Shown here piece after piece: positions 9,419-17,429 of a stretch of 64,000 nt of DNA. Under the pieces are notes generated by a model. That model saw only the letters and a list, made by a program, of their open reading frames with translations. It had not been told where the DNA came from and did no database searches. The position numbers and the translations under genes are program-made. This stretch comes from Euryarchaeota archaeon UBA103 (GTDB lineage Archaea > Thermoplasmatota > Poseidoniia > Poseidoniales > Thalassarchaeaceae): assembly GCA_002506825.1 (NCBI GenBank), contig DAYH01000031.1, positions 62,001-126,000 of the forward strand, in the 5' to 3' direction. How positions within the stretch are numbered: position 1 is the first letter of the stretch; each line of letters starts with the position of its first letter.

Positions 9419-10321
9419 TCACAATAATGTTAGTTTTGAATCTACATCTTCAATAATTAGCTTAGCATCATTGGAGACATCGACAGAACATATCCCCAAT
9501 GACAAATGTAAATTTTCTGTCTTACTTTTTGATGTTATCTTAACAGTACTGCCATCGGATAAGGAATATTTTCCAAATTCTAAACCAATATTTGTACTTA
9601 ACATTACAATTCTCTTTTTCGGGCTTCCTCTACTGTCCAATCTTGCATGAATTTCTTGTCCCGGATAGCATCCCTTATTCAGCGATACTAGTTTACCCAT
9701 GCCAATGTCATGTGGCAGATATTTGGCATTAGCCTCATTTCCCCCGGGAAATCCAATTTTTATCCTAGCAGCATCCCAGTCTTCCTTTTTCGATATTTCA
9801 AAATCGCTTTCTTCGACTCTACTGAAGAAGTCTGTATTGCCGCTCCTGGTAATTACATCGATAACTTGGTATCCATTATGGTTTCCCGTTGAGAACATTA
9901 CATTTGCATACTCTGAATACTCATTTTCAGATAATTTTGTCAACTCAGGATATAATTTCTCTAGTAAATATGATGATTTCTCTCCGATGATCTTGAAATG
10001 TTCTAATGCTCCATTCCCATCTAATAGTGAAATTTCTTTATTCCATGGAATGCCCTTAGTCAGTAATTCCCTGGTTGAATGCGTGTTTAGTCCCAGACCA
10101 GTAATTAATATTCCCTGACCCATATGATAGCAACTAATAATATCGGCAACCCTGCCATTGGAATCGCAGATTAGTCCATCAATTCTACCGCCCCTAACCA
10201 AAGACGTAATATCCGTAGATAAGATATTATTCAAGTGACTCACAGTTTCTTGTCCTTCCATGACTGAAATACTGGAATTAACAGGGTAAATGTTAGTGTG
10301 TGATTCTGGAGATATGCTCAT
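9419..10321 (-). CDS. ygfZ: YgfZ/IBA57-type folate-binding Fe-S maturation protein
   Basis: GcvT-fold protein that works with A-type carriers in building or repairing 4Fe-4S clusters (YgfZ in bacteria, IBA57 in mitochondria). The diagnostic motif K-G-C-Y-P-G-Q-E is intact in LNKGCYPGQEIHARLDSRG, about two-thirds along. The frame extends to 10366, overlapping the upstream carrier gene by about 40 bases. The ATG at 10321, 4 bases after that gene's stop, gives a family-like N-terminus (MSISPESHTN) and is preferred. Position directly behind an IscA-like gene reproduces the known functional pair. Confidence 0.85.
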   Translation of the reverse strand: MSISPESHTNIYPVNSSISVMEGQETVSHLNNILSTDITSLVRGGRIDGLICDSNGRVADIISCYHMGQGILITGLGLNTHSTRELLTKGIPWNKEISLLDGNGALEHFKIIGEKSSYLLEKLYPELTKLSENEYSEYANVMFSTGNHNGYQVIDVITRSGNTDFFSRVEESDFEISKKEDWDAARIKIGFPGGNEANAKYLPHDIGMGKLVSLNKGCYPGQEIHARLDSRGSPKKRIVMLSTNIGLEFGKYSLSDGSTVKITSKSKTENLHLSLGICSVDVSNDAKLIIEDVDSKLTLL

Positions 10322-10325
10322 TGTA

Positions 10326-10757
10326 TCAACTGAAAGATTGCCCACAACCACAAGACTTGCTAGCATTAGGATTCTCTATTTGGAACCCACCGCCCATTAG
10401 GGAGTCTTTGTAGTCTACACGAATACCGTTTAGCATTGTACTATCTTTGTCGTGGATAAATATCCTTATTCCATCATACACAATCTTCTGAAAACCGGTG
10501 TTTTCTGGCTCTTCGACTATTGCCATATCGTACATATATCCAGAGCACCCTCCTGATTGTGCGCTGATTAACAGGACATGTGTATCCTCATCTCCAGACA
10601 TGGATGCCGAAAGGGCGGCCTTGGCAGTTTCAGTGAGTTCTATATTGACATCTACCACGTCCACTTTAGAAACGACAGGTAATGAGAAGCCCCCTCCACC
10701 TAGTATGCCCATACCCCTCGCTTGCACCCGGTGTATTTGAACAGTTGCGATAGTCAT
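10326..10757 (-). CDS. erpA: A-type iron-sulfur cluster carrier (IscA/ErpA/HesB family)
   Basis: 143-residue HesB/IscA-type carrier that delivers Fe-S clusters to target proteins. The three cluster cysteines are present, counting from ATG 10757: Cys71 in SGGCSGYMY, and Cys136 and Cys138 in the C-terminal SCGCGQSF. The N-terminus carries about 40 extra residues, including a glycine patch (GMGILGGGGF), before the fold starts at IELTETA. The open frame runs up to 10916 across fdhD on the other strand, so the ATG at 10757 is the credible start. It is the first gene of a two-gene unit with the ygfZ-like gene. Confidence 0.9.
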   Translation of the reverse strand: MTIATVQIHRVQARGMGILGGGGFSLPVVSKVDVVDVNIELTETAKAALSASMSGDEDTHVLLISAQSGGCSGYMYDMAIVEEPENTGFQKIVYDGIRIFIHDKDSTMLNGIRVDYKDSLMGGGFQIENPNASKSCGCGQSFS

Positions 10758-10793
10758 CGTCACGTATGAATACTTGAATGGGGCAGGGCATGC

Positions 10794-11597
10794 ATGGACA
10801 AAATTGTTGAAGTTGATATTAGGAAAATATCTGGTGGCCGCAATTCCCATGAAACTGATGATATTGCGGTAGAACGTGCAATGAGTATCAGAATAATGCA
10901 TATGGATGTGCAACACTCATTGGGCATTCTGATGAGAACGCCTGGGAATGACGTTGAGCTAGTGTACGGTTTCCTATACTGCGAGGGAGTAATAGGCAGT
11001 TCGAGAGATATTTTAGAAGTAAATATAGAAGACGATGATTGTTTGGTTTTAGTAACGGATGAGTGCGGATTCGATCCTGCTGAACACATCAGGAAGACAT
11101 CGGTTTCGTCTGCTTGTGGATTGTGTGGTCGTGAATCGATATCTAATCTAATTCACATACACGGACCTCCGATACCCAATGACAAAAATATTCATTCAAC
11201 AGCTATTTCGAGCTCTGTTGAGATACTCAGAAGTAGACAGTCGATATTTTCGAGGACGGGTGGCACTCATGCCGCCGGGATCATAGACTATGATGGTAAT
11301 ATAATCGCCATATCTGAAGATGTTGGAAGGCATAATGCCCTAGATAAACTGATGGGGACATTTGTAATGGAAGATAGAATGCCTATTACTGAAGGATATC
11401 TTGTAGTTTCTGGGAGGGCTTCATTTGAGCTTGCATACAAGGCCATTAGATGCGGAATACCAATTTTCATTGCAGTGGGGGCACCAAGTTCAATGGCAAT
11501 AGAAATGTCAATTGAACATGGTATGACATTGATCGGCTTTGTCAAGAATAGTACCGCATCTGTGTACAGTTGCCCAAGCAGGATAATTAACGATTAG
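10794..11597 (+). CDS. fdhD: FdhD, sulfurtransferase for formate dehydrogenase maturation
   Basis: Transfers sulfur from a cysteine desulfurase to the molybdenum or tungsten bis-MGD cofactor of formate dehydrogenases. The functional CxxC is seen as SSACGLCGRES (Cys108 and Cys111). The C-terminal signatures GGTHAAGIIDYDG, EDVGRHNALDKL and VSGRASFEL are family-typical. The 267-residue length is standard. It is divergent from the erpA-like gene with 36 bases between starts. No formate dehydrogenase or other molybdoenzyme is in this window, so the client is encoded elsewhere. The 3' end overlaps the convergent TPR gene by 11 bases. Confidence 0.93.
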   Translation: MDKIVEVDIRKISGGRNSHETDDIAVERAMSIRIMHMDVQHSLGILMRTPGNDVELVYGFLYCEGVIGSSRDILEVNIEDDDCLVLVTDECGFDPAEHIRKTSVSSACGLCGRESISNLIHIHGPPIPNDKNIHSTAISSSVEILRSRQSIFSRTGGTHAAGIIDYDGNIIAISEDVGRHNALDKLMGTFVMEDRMPITEGYLVVSGRASFELAYKAIRCGIPIFIAVGAPSSMAIEMSIEHGMTLIGFVKNSTASVYSCPSRIIND

Positions 11598-13344
11598 ACC
11601 TTTTAGCTTGCTCTTTAGCAAGTATTTTGCATCTACTTAGTTGTTTTTTACATAGATCCCTGTCATTTTCATCTAGGCCCCTGTCTATAGCTTGAATAAA
11701 GCATTTTACAGCATCCTGGAAAAGTTCTAGAGACGCATATGAGGAACCCATATTGTAGAGAAGCTTGCCGCTAACAGCTTCTGGATCCATAGAAATGGCA
11801 GTGTGGTATGATCGAATACTATCTCCGTATTTTCCCATTTGGTATAGGGCGTGACCCCTGCCAGCTTGTGCTTTGACTCGAAGCTCCAACTCTTCTCGAG
11901 GAGCCCCTCCGATGGCTTTTTCGAAAGAGCTTAGTGCATCGGAGCCCCTGCCTTCAGCTAACAGATTTATTCCTTTATTATACCACTCGATAGATACATT
12001 TGCATCAATTTCGGGCGAATTATCCATATTTTCTATTATTTCTTTGGCCTCTATTCCGGCCGCGATCAAATCTGCCTCTTGGACGATTTCAGTATCTATT
12101 TCAATGGAGTTTTCTAACTCTAGAGAAGTGGCTTTCTGCCTACACTGCAGGGCCCTATCGACGTGACCTGCGGCTGAAAGTGAATCTGCCATACCATTCC
12201 AAATCTCTGGCATCTCCCTATTATCCTCCAGAAGCTGCTTCCATGCCTTTACTGAATTGATATGGTCACCTTTGATTGTGAGTTCTTTGGCTAATGCTAT
12301 TTTATTCTCTAGAGATACTACAAGCGACTGCTCCCCAATTTCAAATTCGTTATCCCGATTCATGTTTTCTTTGGCTTCATTTATTCGGCTCAAAACTTCA
12401 ACATCAGGCGTGATATCGTGTGCCTTTTGCCAAAACGATACGGCTTCATCAAAATCGTCCGATTGAAACTTAATTTCTCCCATAGATATCAAACTATTTA
12501 CGTGTTCGGGGTCAGAAATTAAGGCATTTGCAATGGATTGTTCTGATTCTTCGATCTTACCCATATCTTTCAGAATTCTAGAATGGTTGAAGTGAGTTTT
12601 TGCTCTGTCATCCCCTATGGCAATAGCGTATTCAATAGCTTCTAAAGCTTCATTATTATGACCTATCATGTACAATGTGGTTGCACATAAGGACCACAGT
12701 TCAAAGCTCATTGATCCGTCAGTTTCCAATCTCGGTTTAATTGTTGAAAGAGCCTCATTAGACCTGTTCTTAGTTAGCATTTCCTTGGCTTTTTCAATGA
12801 TTTCTTCCAGTGTATGTACTGGCCTTGATTCCAAGATAATATCTTCTTCATCCGCGACTTCACGACTTTCAATTAATGGGGCCTCTTCTAATTGTTGTAA
12901 TTCATCATCTACCGCCCTGCTCTCCAGTAACGGATAGCCCTCGTCTTTGTCGGTGTCTTCTGATGTATCGTCATTGTCTCTAAAACTCAACTCTTTTTGC
13001 CTTTCGATAATTCCTGATAATTGTTGAATATTTCCTAATTTTTCTACTGCCATTAATGCTAGCTGAAATGATCTATCGGGATCGATATTCTCTAGCAATA
13101 CAGCAAGATTGGCCGCTGTTGGGGCATGTTCCGAATCTAACGAGTTTGCCTTTTCAAATGCATGTACCGACTCATCTGGAAATCCTCTGGAGATTTGAAC
13201 CACGCCAAGCCCGTACCATGCAGCCGCATTTTCAGGATCGATTTCTGTTGCCCTCGTGTAGAGTTGGCTGGCTAACAGCATATCTCCCACGTCTGCATGA
13301 GACTTTGCATCTGAAAGCAACTGCCTAACTCTGCCCCCATCCAT
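11587..13344 (-). CDS. Tetratricopeptide repeat protein
   Basis: A 585-residue soluble protein of TPR units: an N-terminal pair (about residues 8-110, with AAWYGLGVVQISRGFPDESVHAFEKA), an acidic low-complexity linker (about 120-180, with two ESR-V repeats), then two further TPR clusters to the C-terminus. No enzymatic domain, signal peptide or membrane segment is evident. TPRs mediate protein assembly; partners are unknown. It starts with ATG at 13344 and is monocistronic by spacing. Several unrelated-looking TPR proteins occur in this window (61.3-63.5 kb), which suggests expansion of such scaffolds in this genome. Confidence 0.85.
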   Translation of the reverse strand: MDGGRVRQLLSDAKSHADVGDMLLASQLYTRATEIDPENAAAWYGLGVVQISRGFPDESVHAFEKANSLDSEHAPTAANLAVLLENIDPDRSFQLALMAVEKLGNIQQLSGIIERQKELSFRDNDDTSEDTDKDEGYPLLESRAVDDELQQLEEAPLIESREVADEEDIILESRPVHTLEEIIEKAKEMLTKNRSNEALSTIKPRLETDGSMSFELWSLCATTLYMIGHNNEALEAIEYAIAIGDDRAKTHFNHSRILKDMGKIEESEQSIANALISDPEHVNSLISMGEIKFQSDDFDEAVSFWQKAHDITPDVEVLSRINEAKENMNRDNEFEIGEQSLVVSLENKIALAKELTIKGDHINSVKAWKQLLEDNREMPEIWNGMADSLSAAGHVDRALQCRQKATSLELENSIEIDTEIVQEADLIAAGIEAKEIIENMDNSPEIDANVSIEWYNKGINLLAEGRGSDALSSFEKAIGGAPREELELRVKAQAGRGHALYQMGKYGDSIRSYHTAISMDPEAVSGKLLYNMGSSYASLELFQDAVKCFIQAIDRGLDENDRDLCKKQLSRCKILAKEQAKRSNR

Positions 13345-13450
13345 AGCCTCTCGCTGAACAAATGAAAAATAAGCGTTCTCTAGTCAGGTGCTCCTTTGAG
13401 TCAATGTTTCGATACCTACACCTTGAAGATGGGAACCTTCTTCCAGAGAC

Positions 13451-13996
13451 ATGGGCCAACCTATTCGTGTCATGGGGATTTGCGGAACTTATGATTTGGA
13501 ATCGGCTAATGGAAGAATATTAGAAATTATACTAGAACAGTGCAGAGATCTCGGTGCAGATGTATCAATTTGGGACAACGGAGCATATCCTTTGCCCCTT
13601 GTAGGCGCCCCAGGTTCGTGGGATGATGAAAATGTAAAGAAGTTTCAAGCTATGGCTACTGAATCAGATGCCTTTATTTTATCAAGTCCGGAATATCACG
13701 GAACAATGAGTGGAGTAATGAAAAATAATCTAGATTGGCTTTACTCCAAGCACACCTCTGGAAAAATTTTCGGACTGATCTCCACATTGGGCGGACAATC
13801 TAGCAATAATACACTCAATCACATGAGAATTGCGGCAAGATGGATTCATGGTTGGGTAGCACCAGAACAGGTCGCTGTGCCGCATATCAAGGAGGCTTTA
13901 GGCGAGGAGGGAGGAATTAATGATGAGTCCATCAGGGATAGAATCTCTGCACTTTCGTCTTCAGTAGTAGAAAATTCGAGGAAGTTGAGGAGATAA
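13451..13996 (+). CDS. NAD(P)H-dependent FMN reductase (flavodoxin-like)
   Basis: A 181-residue flavodoxin-fold reductase of the SsuE/ArsH/YieF group. The N-terminal phosphate-binding segment (MGICGTYDLESANGRI) and the SPEYHGTMSGVMKNNLDWL block, which packs the flavin ring, are typical. It probably reduces FMN or quinones with NAD(P)H. It heads a three-gene string: its TAA (13994-13996) is followed one base later by the TTG of a small membrane protein, which is coupled to a PqqD-like gene. The physiological substrate is not predictable. Confidence 0.85.
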   Translation: MGQPIRVMGICGTYDLESANGRILEIILEQCRDLGADVSIWDNGAYPLPLVGAPGSWDDENVKKFQAMATESDAFILSSPEYHGTMSGVMKNNLDWLYSKHTSGKIFGLISTLGGQSSNNTLNHMRIAARWIHGWVAPEQVAVPHIKEALGEEGGINDESIRDRISALSSSVVENSRKLRR

Positions 13997-13997
13997 T

Positions 13998-14165
13998 TTG
14001 GAATTACTCCCACAGGGTAGTGAGATCCTATTGTTTCTAACATCTTTCTTTGGATTTCTTACATGGTATTCAAAAAACGTGCTAAGATCGATTAATCTCA
14101 CAAGGGCCTCAGCTATAGCAGGAGTGTGCTTCATGATCAGCTTATTCACGTGGGTTGTGTTCTGA
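13998..14165 (+). CDS. Small 55-residue two-helix membrane protein
   Basis: A short gene I read directly: TTG start at 13998, TGA at 14163-14165. A strong ribosome-binding site, GAGGAG at 13987-13992, sits 5 bases upstream. The product begins LELLPQGSEILLFL and has two hydrophobic segments, about residues 10-24 and 38-55, separated by a positive loop (SKNVLRSINLTR), consistent with a hairpin in the membrane. The stop overlaps the next gene's ATG as TGATG, so the two are probably translationally coupled. No homologue is recognised. Function is unknown; membrane anchoring of its coupled partner is a plausible guess. Confidence 0.65.
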   Translation: MELLPQGSEILLFLTSFFGFLTWYSKNVLRSINLTRASAIAGVCFMISLFTWVVF

Positions 14166-14542
14166 TGGGTTTACAGCTAGATGTGGATTGTATTCCAACC
14201 AAAGCTCCCTGTATATGGGAACATAGCGATACATATGGAACGTTAAATCCAATTTTAGAGAGTTATGGAATTTCAGATAAGCAGGTAGTTATACACATAG
14301 AGAAGCGCTTCAACTACTTTGAAGCTTTTATAGCCAAATTCACAAGAGCCCCTAAATTACTGAGGAGGCCACTGGATAAATTAAATTCAGCATTATGGGA
14401 TCTTTTAGATGGAAAGAGGACTTTATATCAAATTTCACAAATAATGGAGGAATGTTATGGGGAAGATATTATTCCTGCGAATGAGAGGTGTACAGCATCG
14501 ATCTCAAAATTCATTGAATTAAATCTCGTGATTATAAAATAG
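14165..14542 (+). CDS. PqqD-like winged-helix protein
   Basis: A 125-residue protein whose C-terminal half looks like the PqqD fold: a strand and helices around LNSALWDLLDGKRTLYQI, then a conserved 'ME-x-x-Y' helix and a final FIELNLVI. PqqD-type domains bind leader peptides or partner radical-SAM enzymes, and stand-alone versions also occur near membrane or lipoprotein-like genes. The N-terminal 60 residues (IPTKAPCIWEHSDTYG...) are not recognised. The ATG at 14165 is chosen because it overlaps the upstream small gene's stop (TGATG); a longer frame back to 14096 exists. No radical-SAM maturase or obvious RiPP precursor is adjacent. Confidence 0.65.
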   Translation: MGLQLDVDCIPTKAPCIWEHSDTYGTLNPILESYGISDKQVVIHIEKRFNYFEAFIAKFTRAPKLLRRPLDKLNSALWDLLDGKRTLYQISQIMEECYGEDIIPANERCTASISKFIELNLVIIK

Positions 14543-14545
14543 ATT

Positions 14546-15343
14546 CTAATTGCCCAAAGATGGTGCTCCTAACCTTGTGGCTTCATCTTTCTTTGCTTTA
14601 TAGATTGCAGAGAAATATACTATCAAAGGTAGGATCAACATCAGGCTGAAACAACCAATTAATGTGGCGAGGCTGTATACCGACTCTTCTATAGGATCAA
14701 TTTCAAACTCATTGATTTCAATTAGCTCATGCGTAGTAATATTAACTTCAATATCTATTCCAGAAGATGCAATAGAGTTTCCTTCCCCATCATAAATTCC
14801 AATCCTCCAAGTAATTATAGTGGCTTCCCCAGAAATTAGGTCATTCGCCTTCTCACCTGCCTCATCTAAGTTGTCGGCCTGAAGATAGCCCAATCCCTCA
14901 ATGGGCAAAATTGATGATACTATTCCTCTCAATACACTCTCTTCTTGGGTTGAGTAGATTTCATGTGTTGTAGAAAAATCACAGGTCTCTACCAGATCCG
15001 AATAGTCTCCGTCTCCCTCACAATTAAATGGATAGTCCTGGTTTTCTCCTAAGAATGGGGAGTGATACCAAGAAGTCCCTTCGGCTTGGACCCTAAGTAT
15101 AGAATCCTCAGGAGCGCCAAATTCTGATACATTTATCCAAGTAATTGGCATGTCGGTCGATACATACCACTCTGCAACATCAGGATCGTCCTGACTGAGT
15201 TCTATTGACTCTGAAATATTCGTCGTTTCATAGCCGTAATACTCCGACTCCACGGTATTCGAGTAGACTGCGTATCCCAAAACAAAAATCAAAGTTAGGC
15301 CAATACCAATCATGGTCCTAAGCATGTTAGGATTCTGTGACAT
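14546..15343 (-). CDS. Membrane protein with acidic extracytoplasmic domain
   Basis: Unrecognised 265-residue protein: an N-terminal helix (MIGIGLTLIFVLGYAVY), an acidic outside domain of about 190 residues with an isolated cysteine pair (NCEGDGDY...ETCDF), and a C-terminal helix (LATLIGCFSLMLILPLIVYFSA) followed by a short basic tail. This architecture recurs in the gene at 47.5 kb. The frame extends to 15418; the ATG at 15343 puts the first helix close to the N-terminus as in a signal anchor, and 15355 is an alternative. It converges on the PqqD-like gene with a 3-base gap. Confidence 0.68.
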   Translation of the reverse strand: MSQNPNMLRTMIGIGLTLIFVLGYAVYSNTVESEYYGYETTNISESIELSQDDPDVAEWYVSTDMPITWINVSEFGAPEDSILRVQAEGTSWYHSPFLGENQDYPFNCEGDGDYSDLVETCDFSTTHEIYSTQEESVLRGIVSSILPIEGLGYLQADNLDEAGEKANDLISGEATIITWRIGIYDGEGNSIASSGIDIEVNITTHELIEINEFEIDPIEESVYSLATLIGCFSLMLILPLIVYFSAIYKAKKDEATRLGAPSLGN

Positions 15344-15445
15344 CGTCTTCCTCATACATGTCCGTGATGACAAGGTAATTTCAATCCTTGTAGGCTGATG
15401 TAACTCTTTCAGCAACACCAGATTTTGATTAACGTGTCATCACGG

Positions 15446-15453
15446 TTAAATAG
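15446..15453 (+). promoter_or_regulatory. TATA-like box of the ribosomal protein unit
   Basis: TTAAATAG lies about 30 bases before the GTG of eS19. Archaeal TATA boxes sit about 25 bases before transcription starts, so transcription would begin near the start codon, giving a nearly leaderless first gene. Confidence 0.4.
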
Positions 15454-15480
15454 GAACTGTCAGACGGGCGGCTGCTTGGT

Positions 15481-15957
15481 GTGGCTATGACTACGTATCA
15501 CGATGTTCCGGCGGACCTTCTGATAGGTGAGCTTTCAGCACGTTTATCAGAAGTTGATTCGATAAATCCACCAGAATGGTCTAAAATCGTTAAAACCGGT
15601 ACACACAGAGAGAGGCCCCCTGCCCAGGATAATTGGTGGTACATCCGATCTGCCGCTGTTCTGAGGAAGGTCGGCAAGCTAGGTCCCATTGGGGCTAACC
15701 ACATGGCCCAGCACTTTGGCGGGCCCAAAGACAGAGGTGTAAAGCCAAACAGGGCTGTCGCAGGATCGAGAAATATTTCAAGAACCGTTATGCAACAACT
15801 TACCACCGCGGGACTAATCCAGAGTAAGATGAGTCTTTCTGGTACTGTTAATCATGGTAAGGTACTAACTCCAGCAGGTCAGAAGATGTTAGATTCAGTT
15901 GCCCACGCAGTTAGAGATGAAGCAATTGAAAGGCATCCTGGACTTTCGAATTACTAG
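15481..15957 (+). CDS. rps19e: Ribosomal protein eS19
   Basis: Small-subunit protein found only in archaea and eukaryotes. The 158-residue sequence has the family landmarks [48 protein letters not shown] and [13 protein letters not shown]. The frame begins with GTG at 15481; an ATG two codons later (15487) is an alternative. It leads a unit eS19-eL39-eL31-eS17-TrmJ in which the following three genes have GAGGTGAT or GGAGGAT sites 3-5 bases before ATG. Confidence 0.97.
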   Translation: MAMTTYHDVPADLLIGELSARLSEVDSINPPEWSKIVKTGTHRERPPAQDNWWYIRSAAVLRKVGKLGPIGANHMAQHFGGPKDRGVKPNRAVAGSRNISRTVMQQLTTAGLIQSKMSLSGTVNHGKVLTPAGQKMLDSVAHAVRDEAIERHPGLSNY

Positions 15958-15965
15958 GTGATAAT

Positions 15966-16121
15966 ATGGCAAGAAACAAGCCCAATGCTAAGAAAAGGCG
16001 CTTGATGAAAGTCACAAAACAGAACAGAAGAGTTCCAGTATGGGTAATGTTGCGGACCAATCGAAATACCACAACTCATCCTAAGCGTCACATGTGGCGT
16101 AGAAGCAAGCTACAGAGGTGA
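15966..16121 (+). CDS. rpl39e: Ribosomal protein eL39
   Basis: A 51-residue, strongly basic large-subunit protein read directly from ATG 15966 to TGA 16119-16121; too short for ordinary ORF calling. It begins [15 protein letters not shown] and contains [12 protein letters not shown] and HPKRHMWRR, the standard eL39 landmarks (N-terminal K/R run, P-x-W-x-x-x-(R/K)-T-N). An AGGTGAT ribosome-binding site is at 15956-15962. eL39 lines the peptide exit tunnel. Confidence 0.97.
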   Translation: MARNKPNAKKRRLMKVTKQNRRVPVWVMLRTNRNTTTHPKRHMWRRSKLQR

Positions 16122-16125
16122 TCAT

Positions 16126-16389
16126 ATGGCTGAAATTAAGGAGATGACTATTCCGTTAAGAGCCGCCTGGAGCGTCCCTAGAACAAGAAGGGCAAATAGG
16201 GCTATGGCTGAGATAAAGATACATGTTGCCAGGCATATGAAGAAGAGGGAGGACGAAGATATCTGGATTGACGAGGCAGTGAACCATTATATCTGGTCCA
16301 GGGGAATGCAAAAACCTCCAAGGAAAATAACGGTTGTTTGTACAAGGGAAGAGGGGTTCCCCCTTGAGGTAAAACTATTGGAGGATTAA
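16126..16389 (+). CDS. rpl31e: Ribosomal protein eL31
   Basis: An 87-residue large-subunit protein near the tunnel exit. The family pattern is clear: [19 protein letters not shown], then [10 protein letters not shown], then [15 protein letters not shown] and the closing [19 protein letters not shown] precedes the ATG, and the gene starts 4 bases after eL39's stop. In many archaea eIF6 follows eL31; here eS17 does. Confidence 0.97.
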   Translation: MAEIKEMTIPLRAAWSVPRTRRANRAMAEIKIHVARHMKKREDEDIWIDEAVNHYIWSRGMQKPPRKITVVCTREEGFPLEVKLLED

Positions 16390-16390
16390 T

Positions 16391-16582
16391 ATGGGCAATA
16401 TCAGACCTTCATTTATTAAAATTAGGGCGATAAGGCTAATTGAACTATATCCGGACCAATTCACAGACGATTTCGATCATAACAAGCATCTAGTTAGCGA
16501 ATATTCTGATGTAGGCAATAAAAGGATGAGGAATTGGATAGCTGGCTACATTACAAGGTATAAGCAAAGACGCGTGGATTAG
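16391..16582 (+). CDS. rps17e: Ribosomal protein eS17
   Basis: A 63-residue archaeal and eukaryotic small-subunit protein. [31 protein letters not shown] and [13 protein letters not shown] match the family from end to end. It starts 1 base after eL31's stop with GGAGGAT upstream, so it is clearly co-transcribed. Confidence 0.97.
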   Translation: MGNIRPSFIKIRAIRLIELYPDQFTDDFDHNKHLVSEYSDVGNKRMRNWIAGYITRYKQRRVD

Positions 16583-16618
16583 CGTATTGCTCATCAATGC
16601 GAAACTGTTCGGGTAACT

Positions 16619-17389
16619 ATGGGCGGGAGGCTGGAAGTTGACCTTCCTTACGAATCAGATAATATTACAATTATTCTAGTGAGGCCTAAATACGATGGAA
16701 ACATAGGCGCAGTAGCTAGAACAGTACTAAATTTTGGGATTAAAGATTTGAGAATAGTTGGAACTACTGGCGACTGGAGTGAAGAAGCCAGGAATAGGGC
16801 AAAGCATGCACAAGATGTTTTGGACTCCTGTAAGATATACGAAAATCTCAACGAAGCAATACATGATTGCTCTTTAGTAATAGGGACTTCAGGAAAGAGA
16901 GAAATTGGAGATAGGATATCATTTAGACATTTTATTCCACCGGAAGAGCTTCCAAAAAGACTAGTCTCTGTCGAAGGTAGGGTGGCATTTGTTTTTGGTC
17001 CGGAAGATATTGGCCTAACAAATGAAGAGCTTCATGATTGTGATTTATTGGTAACGATACCGACATGGGAAGGATATCCAATACTGAATCTGAGTCATGC
17101 GGTATCTATTATCTGTTACACATGGTATGTCAATATTTCGAGCTCCAAAAAGAGAGAGTCCGAACAACAAAGACTTCTCAATCCATTTCTTAGAGATAGG
17201 TTAAGATTTGAAATATCTAGGCTATCAAAATCTATGCCTACTAAGGATCATAAGAGAACCGGTATCGAAGAGACATTGAATAGAATCATAATGAGGGGGT
17301 TACCTAAGGATGATGAGATTCATAGGATTCTTTCTGTAATTACCGAAGCTGCAGACTCATTTGAGAGAGATAGAGCTTCTTCGGACTGA
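16619..17389 (+). CDS. trmJ: SPOUT tRNA/rRNA 2'-O-methyltransferase (TrmJ-like)
   Basis: SpoU-family methyltransferase, closest by wording to TrmJ, which methylates the ribose at position 32 of tRNAs. The trefoil-knot motifs are seen: N-terminal ILVRPKYDGNIGAVARTVLNFG, then GRVAFVFGPEDIGLTNEEL (SAM-binding loop), then IPILNLSHAVSI-like PILNLSHAVSIICY. The C-terminal about 90 residues are helical, as in TrmJ. It follows eS17 by 36 bases and is probably the last gene of the ribosomal unit. Confidence 0.85.
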   Translation: MGGRLEVDLPYESDNITIILVRPKYDGNIGAVARTVLNFGIKDLRIVGTTGDWSEEARNRAKHAQDVLDSCKIYENLNEAIHDCSLVIGTSGKREIGDRISFRHFIPPEELPKRLVSVEGRVAFVFGPEDIGLTNEELHDCDLLVTIPTWEGYPILNLSHAVSIICYTWYVNISSSKKRESEQQRLLNPFLRDRLRFEISRLSKSMPTKDHKRTGIEETLNRIIMRGLPKDDEIHRILSVITEAADSFERDRASSD

Positions 17390-17429
17390 GTTTCACACTT
17401 ACGGAATCTCCTAACTACGAACTTTGTAA

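Noticed and set aside
10758..10916. 53-residue N-terminal extension of the A-type carrier
   Set aside because: It runs antisense through the start of fdhD and has no family support.
13987..14542. A RiPP biosynthetic cluster around the PqqD-like gene
   Set aside because: No radical-SAM maturase, peptidase or obvious core peptide is adjacent; the small upstream ORF is a membrane hairpin. Kept only as a speculative finding.
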